DNA from: Termitomyces sp. T153
Lineage: Eukaryota > Basidiomycota > Agaricomycetes > Agaricales > Lyophyllaceae
Length of the DNA: 64,000 nt
Direction: 5' to 3'
NCBI GenBank assembly: GCA_018296165.2
Contig: JACKQL020000042.1
Span: 1 to 64,000, forward strand
Shown here: positions 35,413-45,619 of the stretch, one piece after another
How the letters are laid out: the number at the start of each line of letters is the position of its first letter
Numbering within the stretch: position 1 is the stretch's first letter
Program-made: the position numbers and the translations under genes
Notes under the pieces: generated by a model
What the model saw: only the letters and a program-made list of their open reading frames with translations
Databases searched by the model: none
What the model was told of the DNA's origin: nothing

Positions 35413-35414
35413 AT

Positions 35415-36837
35415 CTATAATATATAGGACAACTCCTGGAAAAGTGGCTGTGCCTATTATATGCAACAACTTTTTTGCATTGTGCTGAGGTAAGCCTGAC
35501 TAATGCTGACCAATTCTTACATAAGAATTGCCTTTTAAGGTAGTTGGCACTTTATTCACACTTTGGATAGGGAAAAAAATGGCATAACAGACAGCTTTGG
35601 TTGATAGCATGAATATATTGTTTCTTTGAGCCAATAAAATTGATATTTCAGGCAATTTTTGGCCTTCTGTCTTTTGATGTACCTCTTCAAGCAACACTTT
35701 TCATGTCCCATGCCTGTATTTCTTATATCAAAAAAGTCCAAGACAATGAAATTTCATGATCAAAATGGCCAAAGAAATGGCATAACATGTTTCTTTGACT
35801 CTTCTGATCTCAAGGCAGCCTGTAAAGGCTTCTACTTATTCTTTAGAAGGAAGAATATTTGCCTAACAGACTTTTAGAGGTTCATGACATATGGTATGTT
35901 TTGACTATAAATCTGACTTAAGTTTGATTGCTGACAGCCTGTGACTTGGAAGTGTAATCTGTGATGTTAGGTGGTACCAACATTGACTTGTAAAATCAAA
36001 CAAAGTGAGGCTATACTTGGACTGGAGTGCTGATAGCTGTATGCTGGCTTTCCAATTTCAAAATGTGTGTTCAGACTTGAAAGTGTGTATTATTATAGTT
36101 TTACAGTAATCAGTTCTTATACCTTATAGTCAACTTATTCCTCATCATCTCCATCTTCCCTGCTCTCAATGGATATTTGATCACATGATGACAGCCTCTA
36201 GAAAAGAATGGTGGGTTTAATTGACTATGCCAATGGAACAATTGGTGAAGAGAGCATTGAAGGTTGCTTTGAGATGGAAAAAGCTTCACAAGGCAGTATT
36301 AAAATAGAATGTAGAAAGTTGATGGTCCTCTGTTGAGAAACAGGAGGTTTTTGGGTCACTACTATGACATATATGTATGTTTTGATAGATTGGATTGCTG
36401 ATAGCTGTAGGCTAGCTCCTGCTTCTGAGGATCCACAGAGTTTCTGATTTGAAGGTGTATGGTTTGTGATCAGATGATTGTATGGTCAGATATATTGAGT
36501 TGAAGAAAACAGATGTGTGATGTGTAATAAATCTTGATTAGATAGATTGTTGGAAAGGAATTTCAAGAAAGAATCAAGTCAAAGGTCTGATTGCTAAATA
36601 TTAGTACCACTTAGTGATATCATAAATGAGATTATAAACATCTCATTACTCAGGCTACTTTTCCTATTCTTTCTCTTTAGTATATTTTGCTGTCAAAAAA
36701 ATGTCAAACATGCTCTTCAAAGTGTATGAGTAAAAAGGGGACAGAAGGTAGAGGAGACTTTGGTTCATCAATAATTCTAGATTTTCAAGTATATTAAAGA
36801 TGATCTATTGAATGATAAATCACTTGGAAGAGTTGGA
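35415..36837. other. CpG-poor transposon debris, no gene
   Basis: AT-rich sequence without long frames or known motifs. Probably an old Helitron internal region or other debris between two Helitron 3' ends. Confidence 0.35.
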
Positions 36838-37356
36838 ATATTGAAAACCTAACTAAGTGAAGTGAGGTTTGGTCTGGATTTCAGGATTATGTTAAGTATG
36901 ATGGAATACTTATAAGAAAGGTTCATTTAACTGAGTGAAATATGATTGAAATCATAGTAAGGACTTACATCTACCGACATTGACAATGACAGGACTGACA
37001 ACACATTGATTGAAAAAGAAAGAACAAAGTCAGCATAGTGAAAGAGATGAGTAGGAAAGCTCCATTTATATGATAATGTTAATTACTTTATTGAGGAACT
37101 CTTATCAATGACATGAAAGACCCAAGTGACAAACTGGTGAGTTAATGAAATACAAAGACCTGGGGTCTGAATCTAAGCATTGAGTTAATGAAATACAAAG
37201 ACCTAACTGAACATAGTGAGGTTGGGTCTGGATCTCAGCATTGAGTTAACAATATACAAGGACCTAACCAAATGTAGTGAGGTTGGGTCTGGATCTCAGC
37301 ATTGAGTGAGTATTTCAAGGACCTAACTGAACAAAGTTGGGTCTGGGACTAAGCAA
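36838..37356 (+). repeat. Second Helitron-type minisatellite
   Basis: One diverged unit at 36843-36890 and about four units at 37140-37356 with the same GTGAGGTTGGGTCTGGAT core as 35033-35374. They lead into a third stem-loop. Confidence 0.7.
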
Positions 37357-37394
37357 GAGCTACAGGCCCATGCCAAAAGCATGGACCATAGCTC
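37357..37394 (+). repeat. Helitron 3' stem-loop (third copy, H3)
   Basis: GAGCTACAGGCCCATGC paired with GCATGGACCATAGCTC, the best-paired of the three hairpins. It marks the 3' end of a third Helitron, whose coding part is not in the window or has decayed beyond recognition. Confidence 0.7.
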
Positions 37395-38342
37395 ATGTTA
37401 TAGAGGCAAGGAAAGAAGGGAAACTCAGTCTCCACTTGTTCTAATTGCAACTGATTAAAAATTAAACAGATAGATAAATCAAGAATTGATGTACTCCATA
37501 AGTTCTTGATCTTAACAGGGGTGGTTTCATCAGGACCATTGGATGGGATATATTAGTTGAGTATGGTTTTGGGACTGACAGACTGACTTTCAGGCTGATT
37601 CTCACCACCTTCAGCCCAAAGCCCACCTCCAGAATCACACCCACAAGAAAAACATGGTCAGTCATGCTTTAGTCACATGGCAAAGTGCAATGGAGGTCAA
37701 AATTATGTGTTATCTAAGGCCATCAATACAAAATACAAAATGTGGCCTTGAGAATCCACCTGGTTCTGAACCTATTCTCTCTTAGTATTCAGGCTTGATG
37801 ATAAGTCTGAGTATAGGCTGTGCATAGCTATTGTTGATAGGTAATCATGCATTCAAACTTTGTTTTTGTGGTTCTTATATGGTTACTAGGTGGCCAATTT
37901 ACAAAGCTGCCCCACCTTTGATCTTGACCTTGATGTGTTGTTAAGCTCCAGCTAGACATGTTCAATCCCCTGAATTGTCTTTAGGTCTCATGCAAGGTGT
38001 TACCATTACCCATGAGCAGCTACATTTGACAGTTTTTATTGAATTTTGGAACCTGCTCTATTATGCTACTACAAGTAGTAGATTTAGAAAAAATCAAAGG
38101 TCACCACAAGATGCCTTTTTCCATGATAAAAAGTGGCCAAAAAAATTGCATGAAACATTTCACTGACCCTTATCTCTTGAAAACAGATTTGAGTACTAGC
38201 AGTGTGTGGACTTGGACAGTGACAAATGGACAAGAATTATTTCTCCTCAAATCTGTCTTGTAACATTAGGTTGAAGTACTGAATGAATTTCAGAGGCAGG
38301 ACCTGTCAGAAACAGTGTTGGACATTCTGTAAGCTTGCTAGC
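37395..38342. other. CpG-poor spacer with a dispersed repeat
   Basis: No gene. 37719-37775 matches 17086-17143 after CpG decay. It ends at TTGCTAGC, in which the young LTR element has inserted. Confidence 0.45.
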
Positions 38343-39507
38343 TGTCACGACCCGTTCCCCAAAACCCCGCACATCGTCCATCAAACCCCCGAACCCCCAA
38401 AAGGACCCCCAACGCTCCGCCGAACTTCCGCCCATGCCCACGCCTACTTCGGCTAACTCCGACACCTCCCTGGCTAACTCCGACGGCCCCCTGGCCAACT
38501 TCGGTGCCTGCCCCGCAGCCACTGACACTTACCCTGGGCTTCCCAAACCCCGAGAACCACCCCCGCTATTCCTGATCTTCGCCCACCCATCATTAACTCA
38601 ACACCCTGCTTCCTCCGACCTATTCCGGAATATCACGACAACCTCGGAACAACCCGCGATCCCATCAACGTATCAGCGCGGCACGATCTTCGATCACAAC
38701 CGACACCCGCCCACTCCGTCAAGCCCCGCCAAGCCCCGCCGCCACAGCCGATGTACCCCGAAGTCCTCCGGTAGTCAGTATATAAGTCATCGAGTAGCTC
38801 TTCGTACTCCAGTCTTGATATTGCTTAACGTTACCTATGGTCTGATTGTTTCCTCTTTGTGTTTCGTGTTCGTTTTCGTATCTCTTTCTCCTTACTCTCA
38901 GTTTCCCGGTCTTATCTCAGTCTCCCGGTCTTATCTCAGTCTCCCGGTCTTATCTCAGTCTCCCGGTCTTGTCTCGTCCCCTTTTCGTTATCGCTCTCGT
39001 TATCGTTTCGTACCTCCACTCGAATCTACTCTTGTTCCATATTGTCTCGTCTGACGCCGTCTCAGTGACGTCGTCTGACCCTTGTGCCCAATTCCTCATC
39101 AACCCTAACGACCTCACGAATTCCGCGATTATAATTACGAACCCCGACACTCCTTACCAGGTCCGAACCTCACTCTTCGCTCGGTCCCGGACTCCATCAA
39201 CTCCAAATGATCTCCCATCAAACCCCGGCTCCGCCCCCATTGATCACACAGCCACCTACTCCCTTGCTTCCGCAAATCTCCCGTACGGCCTTCTGCCTGA
39301 ACCCCGCCAAGACCGTCTCATTTCCCCACAACCCGACTTCTCCGGACCTTCCCGGACCTGTCTGGATCACATCTCCCCAATTACCCGTGCAAACCCCCAG
39401 GACCCAGAATGTCTTTGAGTGTCCGGTCACCAATGCAGGGGAATCACGCCCGCCTAGTAAGGACTCGCCCAGTGCAGCTGTGCCCCCGAGGTCAGCGGAC
39501 CCTGACA
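38343..39507 (+). repeat. 5' LTR of the young element
   Basis: TGTCACGACC ... GGACCCTGACA. U3 is about 468 bp, with a TATA box TATATAAG at 38779-38786 and a likely transcript start at 38811. The R/U5 part holds 19-bp tandem units (CCCGGTCTTATCTCAGTCT), one more than in the 3' LTR, and the U3 has an extra 21-bp unit near 38453. Confidence 0.92.
38779..38822 (+). promoter_or_regulatory. LTR core promoter and self-priming sequence
   Basis: TATATAAG (38779-38786) lies 32 bp before AGTCTTGATATT (38811-38822), the expected distance to a transcript start. These 12 bases are the exact reverse complement of the primer-binding site at 39509-39520. In Tf1-type elements the first bases of the RNA fold back to prime reverse transcription. 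Both words persist in the decayed LTRs at 29091 and 47464. Confidence 0.7.
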
Positions 39508-39508
39508 T

Positions 39509-39520
39509 AATATCAAGACT
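39509..39520 (+). other. Primer-binding site complementary to the element's own 5' RNA end
   Basis: AATATCAAGACT begins two bases after the LTR. It pairs perfectly with the predicted first 12 nt of the transcript and does not look like a tRNA 3' end complement (no TGG start). Confidence 0.7.
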
Positions 39521-41950
39521 CGACCTTACCCCGTCCGTGATGCCCGCATTATCTCCGCACACACAATCAAATAACTCCGATGTCTATGGTCTACCCGTGC
39601 CGGGGAACCCTTATGATTCATACGGCCCTGCCCAATTTGCCGAGGCACATTGAGTCGTGGATCCGACACCAAACGTCCCCTCTGCTCCAGTTACTTTCAT
39701 ACAACGGCTCCCCCCACGGACACCTTCCCCAGCTCACACCCAACTCCCAACCCCTCGCGCAAACCGTCAACTCATCTTCCACCCCACCCCTACACTCCCC
39801 GCCAACTCCGCTCTCTCGCACAAAGTCGACCCCGACATCACCCAAAGAATAACATCCTAAGGCCTGGCGACCATCCGATCGAATGAGTAACAAGGTCTCC
39901 GGCACCGCGTCAGCCCTCCGACCCACAATAATGCCAACCTGCCATGGAACAGTCACCCACAGCGCGAGGATCGCCAGCTACAAAGAAACCACTGAGAACG
40001 CGCTTCCCCGAAGCCCGCCTGTGGATTCACCGGCCCCCCAGCAACCCCGCAGACCGACGAACGCGACTAATCACCAACAACATCACCAAACCCTATTATC
40101 GACCCCCTCCAAGGAACTAAACCCTCCGACAACTAACCCCGAAACCATCGAAATCAAGCTCGAATCCACCACAGGACAAGAACCTCAGACCTAGGCTATG
40201 CTCCAACCCTGTGACCTGCTTCCGGACCTCGATCGATCGGCCGTCACCTCCGCCCAACAAATGAAGGGGCCCCGACTCCCCCGACCCGACCCTGACAACC
40301 CCGGAACAGGACCAAAACATCCCCGAGCTTACACTCCGCCACCAGACTACGCCACCTCCCACGAAGGAATCCCCAGCATAGGGGCCACCCCGAACCAACT
40401 ATAGGAAAAAGGACCCTATACGAAGTAATTCCCCAAGTACTCTAAATTCGCTGACATGTTCATATAAGGGAGGGAGAAGCCCCACCATCATCCAGAAAAC
40501 AACGATCGGCCATTTAAGCGACCCGACAACCCCCAGGGGCACGCGCTCCCATATCCTCAAAAGACCTCCCCCATATGGCTCGACGACCCAAAACGACCCC
40601 GCGCCAGCCCGAAACAGTCCCACCCAGACCCCTCCGAACCCATCAACCCGGCTCCGGACCCTGGCGACACGACTCCAGGGCCTCCGCTCCGACCCCGACA
40701 TCTGACCAAGAAAACTCACAGCGCCGGCTCGACAACGATGCCCTGGTAGCCCCAACTCCGCAACAGAAATCACCACCCACTCCGAACCCCGCCCTACACC
40801 GGAATATGTCCGCCCGAACAGGGGCCACATCACCGGGGCCTCCAGACAAGCTGGCAGTGCCTCCCCCCACTATCACCCCTGCACTTGCACAATCTCCGGA
40901 CCGCTCCGGAACACGAACGAAGAGTAAATCCGACCCTGCCGCATCTCCCGGGGAGCCCCACTCCAGTGCCCCCCGCGGCCGACCCTCCCGCCGCCCCAAC
41001 AACCAGGAACAACCAACAAACCCCCACCAAGTGACCCTTGAGTCGACTCCGGGACCACCCACTTCTTCCCGATGAAGGAACCACCGACCCCCGAACCTCC
41101 GAACTCGAGGAAGTATCAGAAATACGTAAGACCCCCTTTGTCCGCCGCGGGCTTACCTTTGGTCAGGAGAGCAATATCACGTAGATGACCCGGAACCCCA
41201 AATTGGGCCCCGGGCCCGAAGGAACTGGTTGGGACTGATCACCCCGCATCCTACCCCCTCGGTCATCGACACTCCGGAGCACACCAAAGCGCCACCCGAA
41301 GCAGGCCCGCCCACAGACGCAGCACTCCAGAACACAACCCCGACCCGGACCAACTATACTGCGAAGACGAACCCCGCCTCACCCAACCCCGCCAATAAAA
41401 AAGGGCCCGCCCGCCTTCACCACCAATACCGACGTAAGGGCTAGACCATGGGAAGACCCCCATTACCCCCCGCCCACCGCACCGCCAAGACAACCAAAGC
41501 CCCGAACCCGTTGGGCGCCGTACAAAATTCAAAGGCCACCCTCTACTACCAAAACGGCGCACGTCCCCTACACCCCCAGTCGAAAATTTCCGAGAAACGA
41601 ATTCAACGACACCGCCCGAAATGCCGGGGACCCCACCGGAGAACTCCCACCAACCCCGACAGACCCCGGGAGCCCTCCTGCGATGCCCCGCCCTGTCCCG
41701 ACCAACCCCGGGACTAGCCAGCGCAGACGGCACTAGCGGGCGTAAACCCCGCCTCTGGACTCACTAGGGATTCAACTCCCTCTCACACCCCTGCGTGTTT
41801 CGCTTACTTTGCCCTCCGACAAAACTAAAAATCTCACTTCACACGCCCAGGGACCAAGAAATGACATGTTCGCGTACAAAAGATCATATATACATTAGGC
41901 GGGGAAGGCAGCAAGTCCGAGAGCGACAAGAAACGAGGCCCACGCCCATC
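39521..41950 (+). pseudogene. C-rich internal region with traces of family B gag/pol
   Basis: Pro/Thr/Ser-rich short frames, none with a known domain. Near 40415-40470 the translation in two frames reads LYEVIPQ and then YSKFADMF, matching LYEVVPPEYHKFADIF just before the RT in the family B element (51170-51210, minus). Thus the protease-RT linker survives as a frameshifted trace and the catalytic domains after it are gone. The rest may be gag-like, but I cannot show it. Confidence 0.45.
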
Positions 41951-43081
41951 TCACTCCCTCCCCGGACCTCCCGGAAGCCCAACCCCCAGGTCGACCTCCA
42001 TCTGGGCCCGCACCACCGCTAGGATCTCCGCCAACCCCGGCAATGCCTCCCCCGCATCGGCCGCCACCTCCCACCACGACCCCGGGGCCACCGCATTGCG
42101 TCGCCGATGCCCCGCCAGCAACCTCTCCAACCGCGCCATTCCCTGCTGCAACTCTGGAGGCTGGACCGCGGACCCCTGCGTCAACCCGTCCTGAATCGAC
42201 GCGAACGCCGCGGAGGCACCGTCCAAGAGGACCCGATGCTCCCGCACCCAGCCTAAACTCCGAAAATGAACCGTCAATAACGAACGGAGGAATGGGAGAC
42301 AACTCATGAAGAATCCCCGCGCGACCCGAGGCGGCCTCGTTGGCCAACCAATCCTCCCTCCGCCTCGCCGCCTCCAGCTCCGCCCACAACGCATCCCCCT
42401 CCGGAACTCGTCCCCGCCCCTCCGCTTCCCCCGCGGGTTGCCCCTCCACCTGCGCCAGACGCTCCCGCAGACCCCGCACCTCTAGCGCCCGCTCCGTCGC
42501 CACGCGCACCGAAGTATTCCTCTCCCGCTCCATCGCTTCCTTCTCCGTCCGCGCCGCGTCACGATCCTCCCTCGCCCGGCGGAGCTCCCCCTCCCGTACT
42601 GCCAACGACGTCGTCAAGGCCTCCACCTGCTTGCGAAGGAAGACCTCCGTGATTGAAGGAATCGGCGCGAAGGGACTCGACGACCGCTCCGAGGGAACGC
42701 CAGGGACAGGGGAAAAGAGGGAAGACTCGGGAGGCCCCGCCGACAACTCGCGCCCACGCGGCCTCTTGCTGGGTCCCGCCCCCGAGGGTGGGGAAGCTCG
42801 ACGCTTTCCCCGAACCACCACCGAAGACGCCCCCTTCCCCTTTGGCACCGCGGGACGAAACTTGGTCCGCTTCGGAACCCCCGGAAAGTCCACCACTACT
42901 ACTACGGACGACTCTACCGGAACCCCGTCAACCATCCCGAAAGGAAAATTCGACAACACTTACGACTCCGGTCCCTAACGCTACCCCGGCGCCGACGCTC
43001 GAACTCCTCACCCCCACTGTCATACACCACCACCTCGTCTAAATCGGCGGGAGAAACCACTGGAACGCTGGGGGAAGACAT
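41951..43081 (-). CDS. Antisense accessory gene of the young family B element (intact, spliced)
   Basis: Gene on the strand opposite to the element. Start ATG 43079-43081 (MSSPSVPVVSPADLDEVVVY). Intron 1 (42914-42963, 50 nt, GTAAGT...TAG) is well supported: it removes an in-frame stop and joins RDRSQ to SSVVVVVDFPG. Intron 2 (42258-42300, 43 nt, GTCTCC...GAG) is less sure but restores the frame; exons of 118, 613 and 307 nt give 345 residues. Order: acidic start, basic NLS-like stretch (KRRASPP to SKRPRGR), long Glu/Arg coiled coil (EALTTSLAVREGELRRARED...), REDWLANEAAS, then a conserved end (VREHRVLLDGASAAFASIQD, LERLLAGHRRRN, PGSWWE). A homologue lies in the same place in the old element (48740-50086). 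No known function; DNA or RNA binding is a guess. Confidence 0.65.
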
Positions 43082-43280
43082 GACGAAATTTGGGAAACCC
43101 CGGGGCACGGCCAAAGCTTTAAATTGAGTGAGGAGGACCCTGACGAAACGGCGGCCGCGCTTCGACTTCGCCTCCCACGCCGCTATCACTCGCTGCGGAT
43201 TGATCAATATTGCTCGGCTTCGACTCCCACGCCCCGCCGATCCCCGTCCTGCCCCGTGTCTCGAAGGGTCTCGACGCTGA

Positions 43281-43291
43281 AAGGGGGGTGA
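43281..43291 (+). other. Polypurine tract of the young element
   Basis: AAGGGGGGTGA directly before the 3' LTR TGTCACGACC. The decayed family B element has the same tract next to its 3' LTR at 48530-48540. Confidence 0.75.
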
Positions 43292-44416
43292 TGTCACGAC
43301 CCGTTCCCCAAAACCCCGCACATCGTCCATCAAACCCCCGAACCCCCAAAAGGACCCCCAACGCTCCGCCGAACTTCCGCCCATGCCCACGCCTACTTCG
43401 GCTAACTCCGACGGCCCCCTGGCCAACTTCGGTGCCTGCCCCGCAGCCACTGACACTTACCCCGGGCTTCCCAAACCCCGAGAACCACCCCCGCTATTCC
43501 TGATCTTCGCCCACCCATCATTAACTCAACACCCTGCTTCCTCCGACCTATTCCGGAATATCACGACAACCTCAGAACAACCCGCGATCCCATCAACGTA
43601 TCAGCGCGGCACGATCTTCGATCACAACTGACACCCGCCCACTCCGTCAAGCCCTGCCAAGCCCCGCCGCCACAGCCGATGTACCCCGAAGTCCTCCGGT
43701 AGTCAGTATATAAGTCATCGAGTAGCTCTTCGTACTCCAGTCTTGATATTGCTTAACGTTACCTATGGTCTGATTGTTTCCTCTTTGTGTTTTGTGTTCG
43801 TTTTCGTATCTCTTTCTCCTTACTCTCAGTTTCCCGGTCTTATCTCAGTCTCCCGGTCTTATCTCAGTCTCCCGGTCTTGTCTCGTCCCCTTTTTGTTAT
43901 CGCTCTCGTTATCGTTTCGTACCTCCACTTGAATCTACTCTTGTTCCATATTGTCTCGTCTGACGCCGTCTCGGTGACGTCGTCTGACCCTTGTGCCCAA
44001 TTCCTCATCAACCCTAACGACCTCACGAATTCCGCGATTATAATTACGAACCCCGACACTCCTTACCAGGTCCGAACCTCACTCTTCGCTCGGTCCCGGA
44101 CTCCATCAACTCCAAATGATCTCCCATCAAACCCTGGCTCCGCCCCCATTGATCACACAGCCACCTACTCCCTTGCTTCCGCAAATCTCCCGTACGGCCT
44201 TCTGCCTGAACCCCGCCAAGACCGTCTCATTTCCCCACAATCCGACTTCTCCGGACCTTCCCGGACCGGTCTGGATCACATCTCCCCAATTACCCGTGCA
44301 AACCCCCAGGACCCAGAATGTCTTTGAGTGTCCGGTCACCAATGCAGGGGAATCACGCCCGCCTAGTAAGGACTCGCCCAGTGCAGCTGCGCCCCCGAGG
44401 TCAGCGGACCCTGACA
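43292..44416 (+). repeat. 3' LTR of the young element
   Basis: 1,125 bp, same ends as the 5' LTR. It differs by one 21-bp and one 19-bp tandem unit and about twelve substitutions, most of them transitions and most C to T in this copy. The self-priming word lies at 43739-43750. Confidence 0.92.
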
Positions 44417-44421
44417 CTAGC

Positions 44422-45619
44422 CTCAGCAAGATCTTATTGAAACCATCATAATTGCAATTTAACATGACCAATGGGGCAAATCATTGTCTGAGGGTTCATT
44501 CTGGTGACTAGGGCCCCATGCCCAATGCACTAAACTCTACTACTAGTCAAGTGAAGCTAAAAGTAATGAGGTTGTTTCAGAGCACTTACAATGAATATTT
44601 ACATTATCTCATACTACAGTGGCTTTTCATAAAGCTTACAATTGGCACTAAGCCTTAGCAGATCAGTGGAGTTTGGTCTTGTTGATCAGGACAATGGTTA
44701 TGATCAGAAAGACTTAACAGTGACCCATGGTAGAGATAGTAACTATACATATCTATCTGACTTTTTTATATCCCAAAGACTAAAGAACAAGGGGAGCTTT
44801 GAAATGTCTAAATGAATACTGGGCAGTTTGTGGCAGGACAAAAATTTGAATTCCTTTTTCTTACTGTTTGTGGAAGAGTCAGGAAATATGTTACATTGTT
44901 CTTAGAACTAGTATGGAGTACCAGCTAGTGCTTATTTTTAGTTGCTGACATTTATTCCAGGGGATTTAACATATTCCACTTAAGCTGGCTTGAAGATTTG
45001 GCCATATATACTGTATCAAAGCAGTAAGAGATTAGATATAGTGTATGGCAAAATAATCAAAGCAGCATCTTCATAATTTTGGACTTGGTATAATTTAAAG
45101 AAAGTCATCTCTGACCAGTCTGCAAGTAAATTTAGCAGAAGAATCACAATGTGAGACTAAGCTGGGATGGGATCATGATTCTTCAAAAATATAGGAACTT
45201 GTGTGATGGTCATATCCACTGGCTTTTAAGATCTGCCCTCATTGAATATCAACAAGTCACAAAGATCACATCCTGTAATTGTTTTATCATAGTATCTTAC
45301 AATTAAACCCACATGGCATGATTAAGATAACATAAAGCACATAGAACATACATTAACAAGTAAGTGGAGTACATAGGCAGCACATAATAGTCCACAACCA
45401 CAAGCACAAAATACAATAATGAGGGCAACATGACAAAAGCAGCATGACAAAAGAAGCATGAGTCCAAATCCAAGTCCAATCAATCAGCTTCATCTCATAG
45501 TAAGTGAGATTGATATCACTACCACTGCCACTTTTGAGATCACCTTCAATTTTGTGAGTATTTGCAGTATCAGATCCAACATGTCAGTGCTTGACCAGTT
45601 GACCAGCACCCTATTGTTT
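44422..45619. other. CpG-poor debris, no gene
   Basis: Continuation of the sequence split by the young element. AT-rich, no domain or repeat recognised. Confidence 0.4.

Larger units (their letters stand above)
32608..35414 (+). mobile_element. Truncated Helitron, inverse orientation (copy H2)
   Basis: Second Helitron copy, closely related to H1. It lacks the 5' part (no N-terminal exon or zinc-finger block) and has an internal deletion at about 33310 that joins HLEGQHEVYFQDAE of Rep straight to the region before the helicase. It keeps helicase, minisatellite (35033-35374) and 3' stem-loop (35375-35412). It faces H1 across the gene island. Confidence 0.8.
38343..44416 (+). mobile_element. 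Young non-autonomous LTR retrotransposon, family B
   Basis: Complete element of 6,074 bp flanked by the 5-bp duplication CTAGC (38338-38342 and 44417-44421). Direct LTRs are 1,165 and 1,125 bp; apart from two tandem-unit length changes (21 and 19 bp) they differ by about a dozen substitutions, so insertion was recent. It is GC- and CpG-rich, unlike everything around it. The internal part (3,784 bp) has no recognisable RT, RNase H or integrase, only a frameshifted trace of pol near 40420, but carries an intact-looking antisense gene. It must have been mobilised by the enzymes of a related full-length family B element, such as the ancestor of the one at 47464-54440. Confidence 0.92.

Noticed and set aside
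38335..41720. Long Pro/Thr/Ser-rich frames on both strands of the young element and its LTRs
   Set aside because: The C-rich, stop-poor composition opens many frames by chance. Those in the LTRs recur only because the LTR is duplicated, and none shows a domain, apart from the pol trace near 40420.
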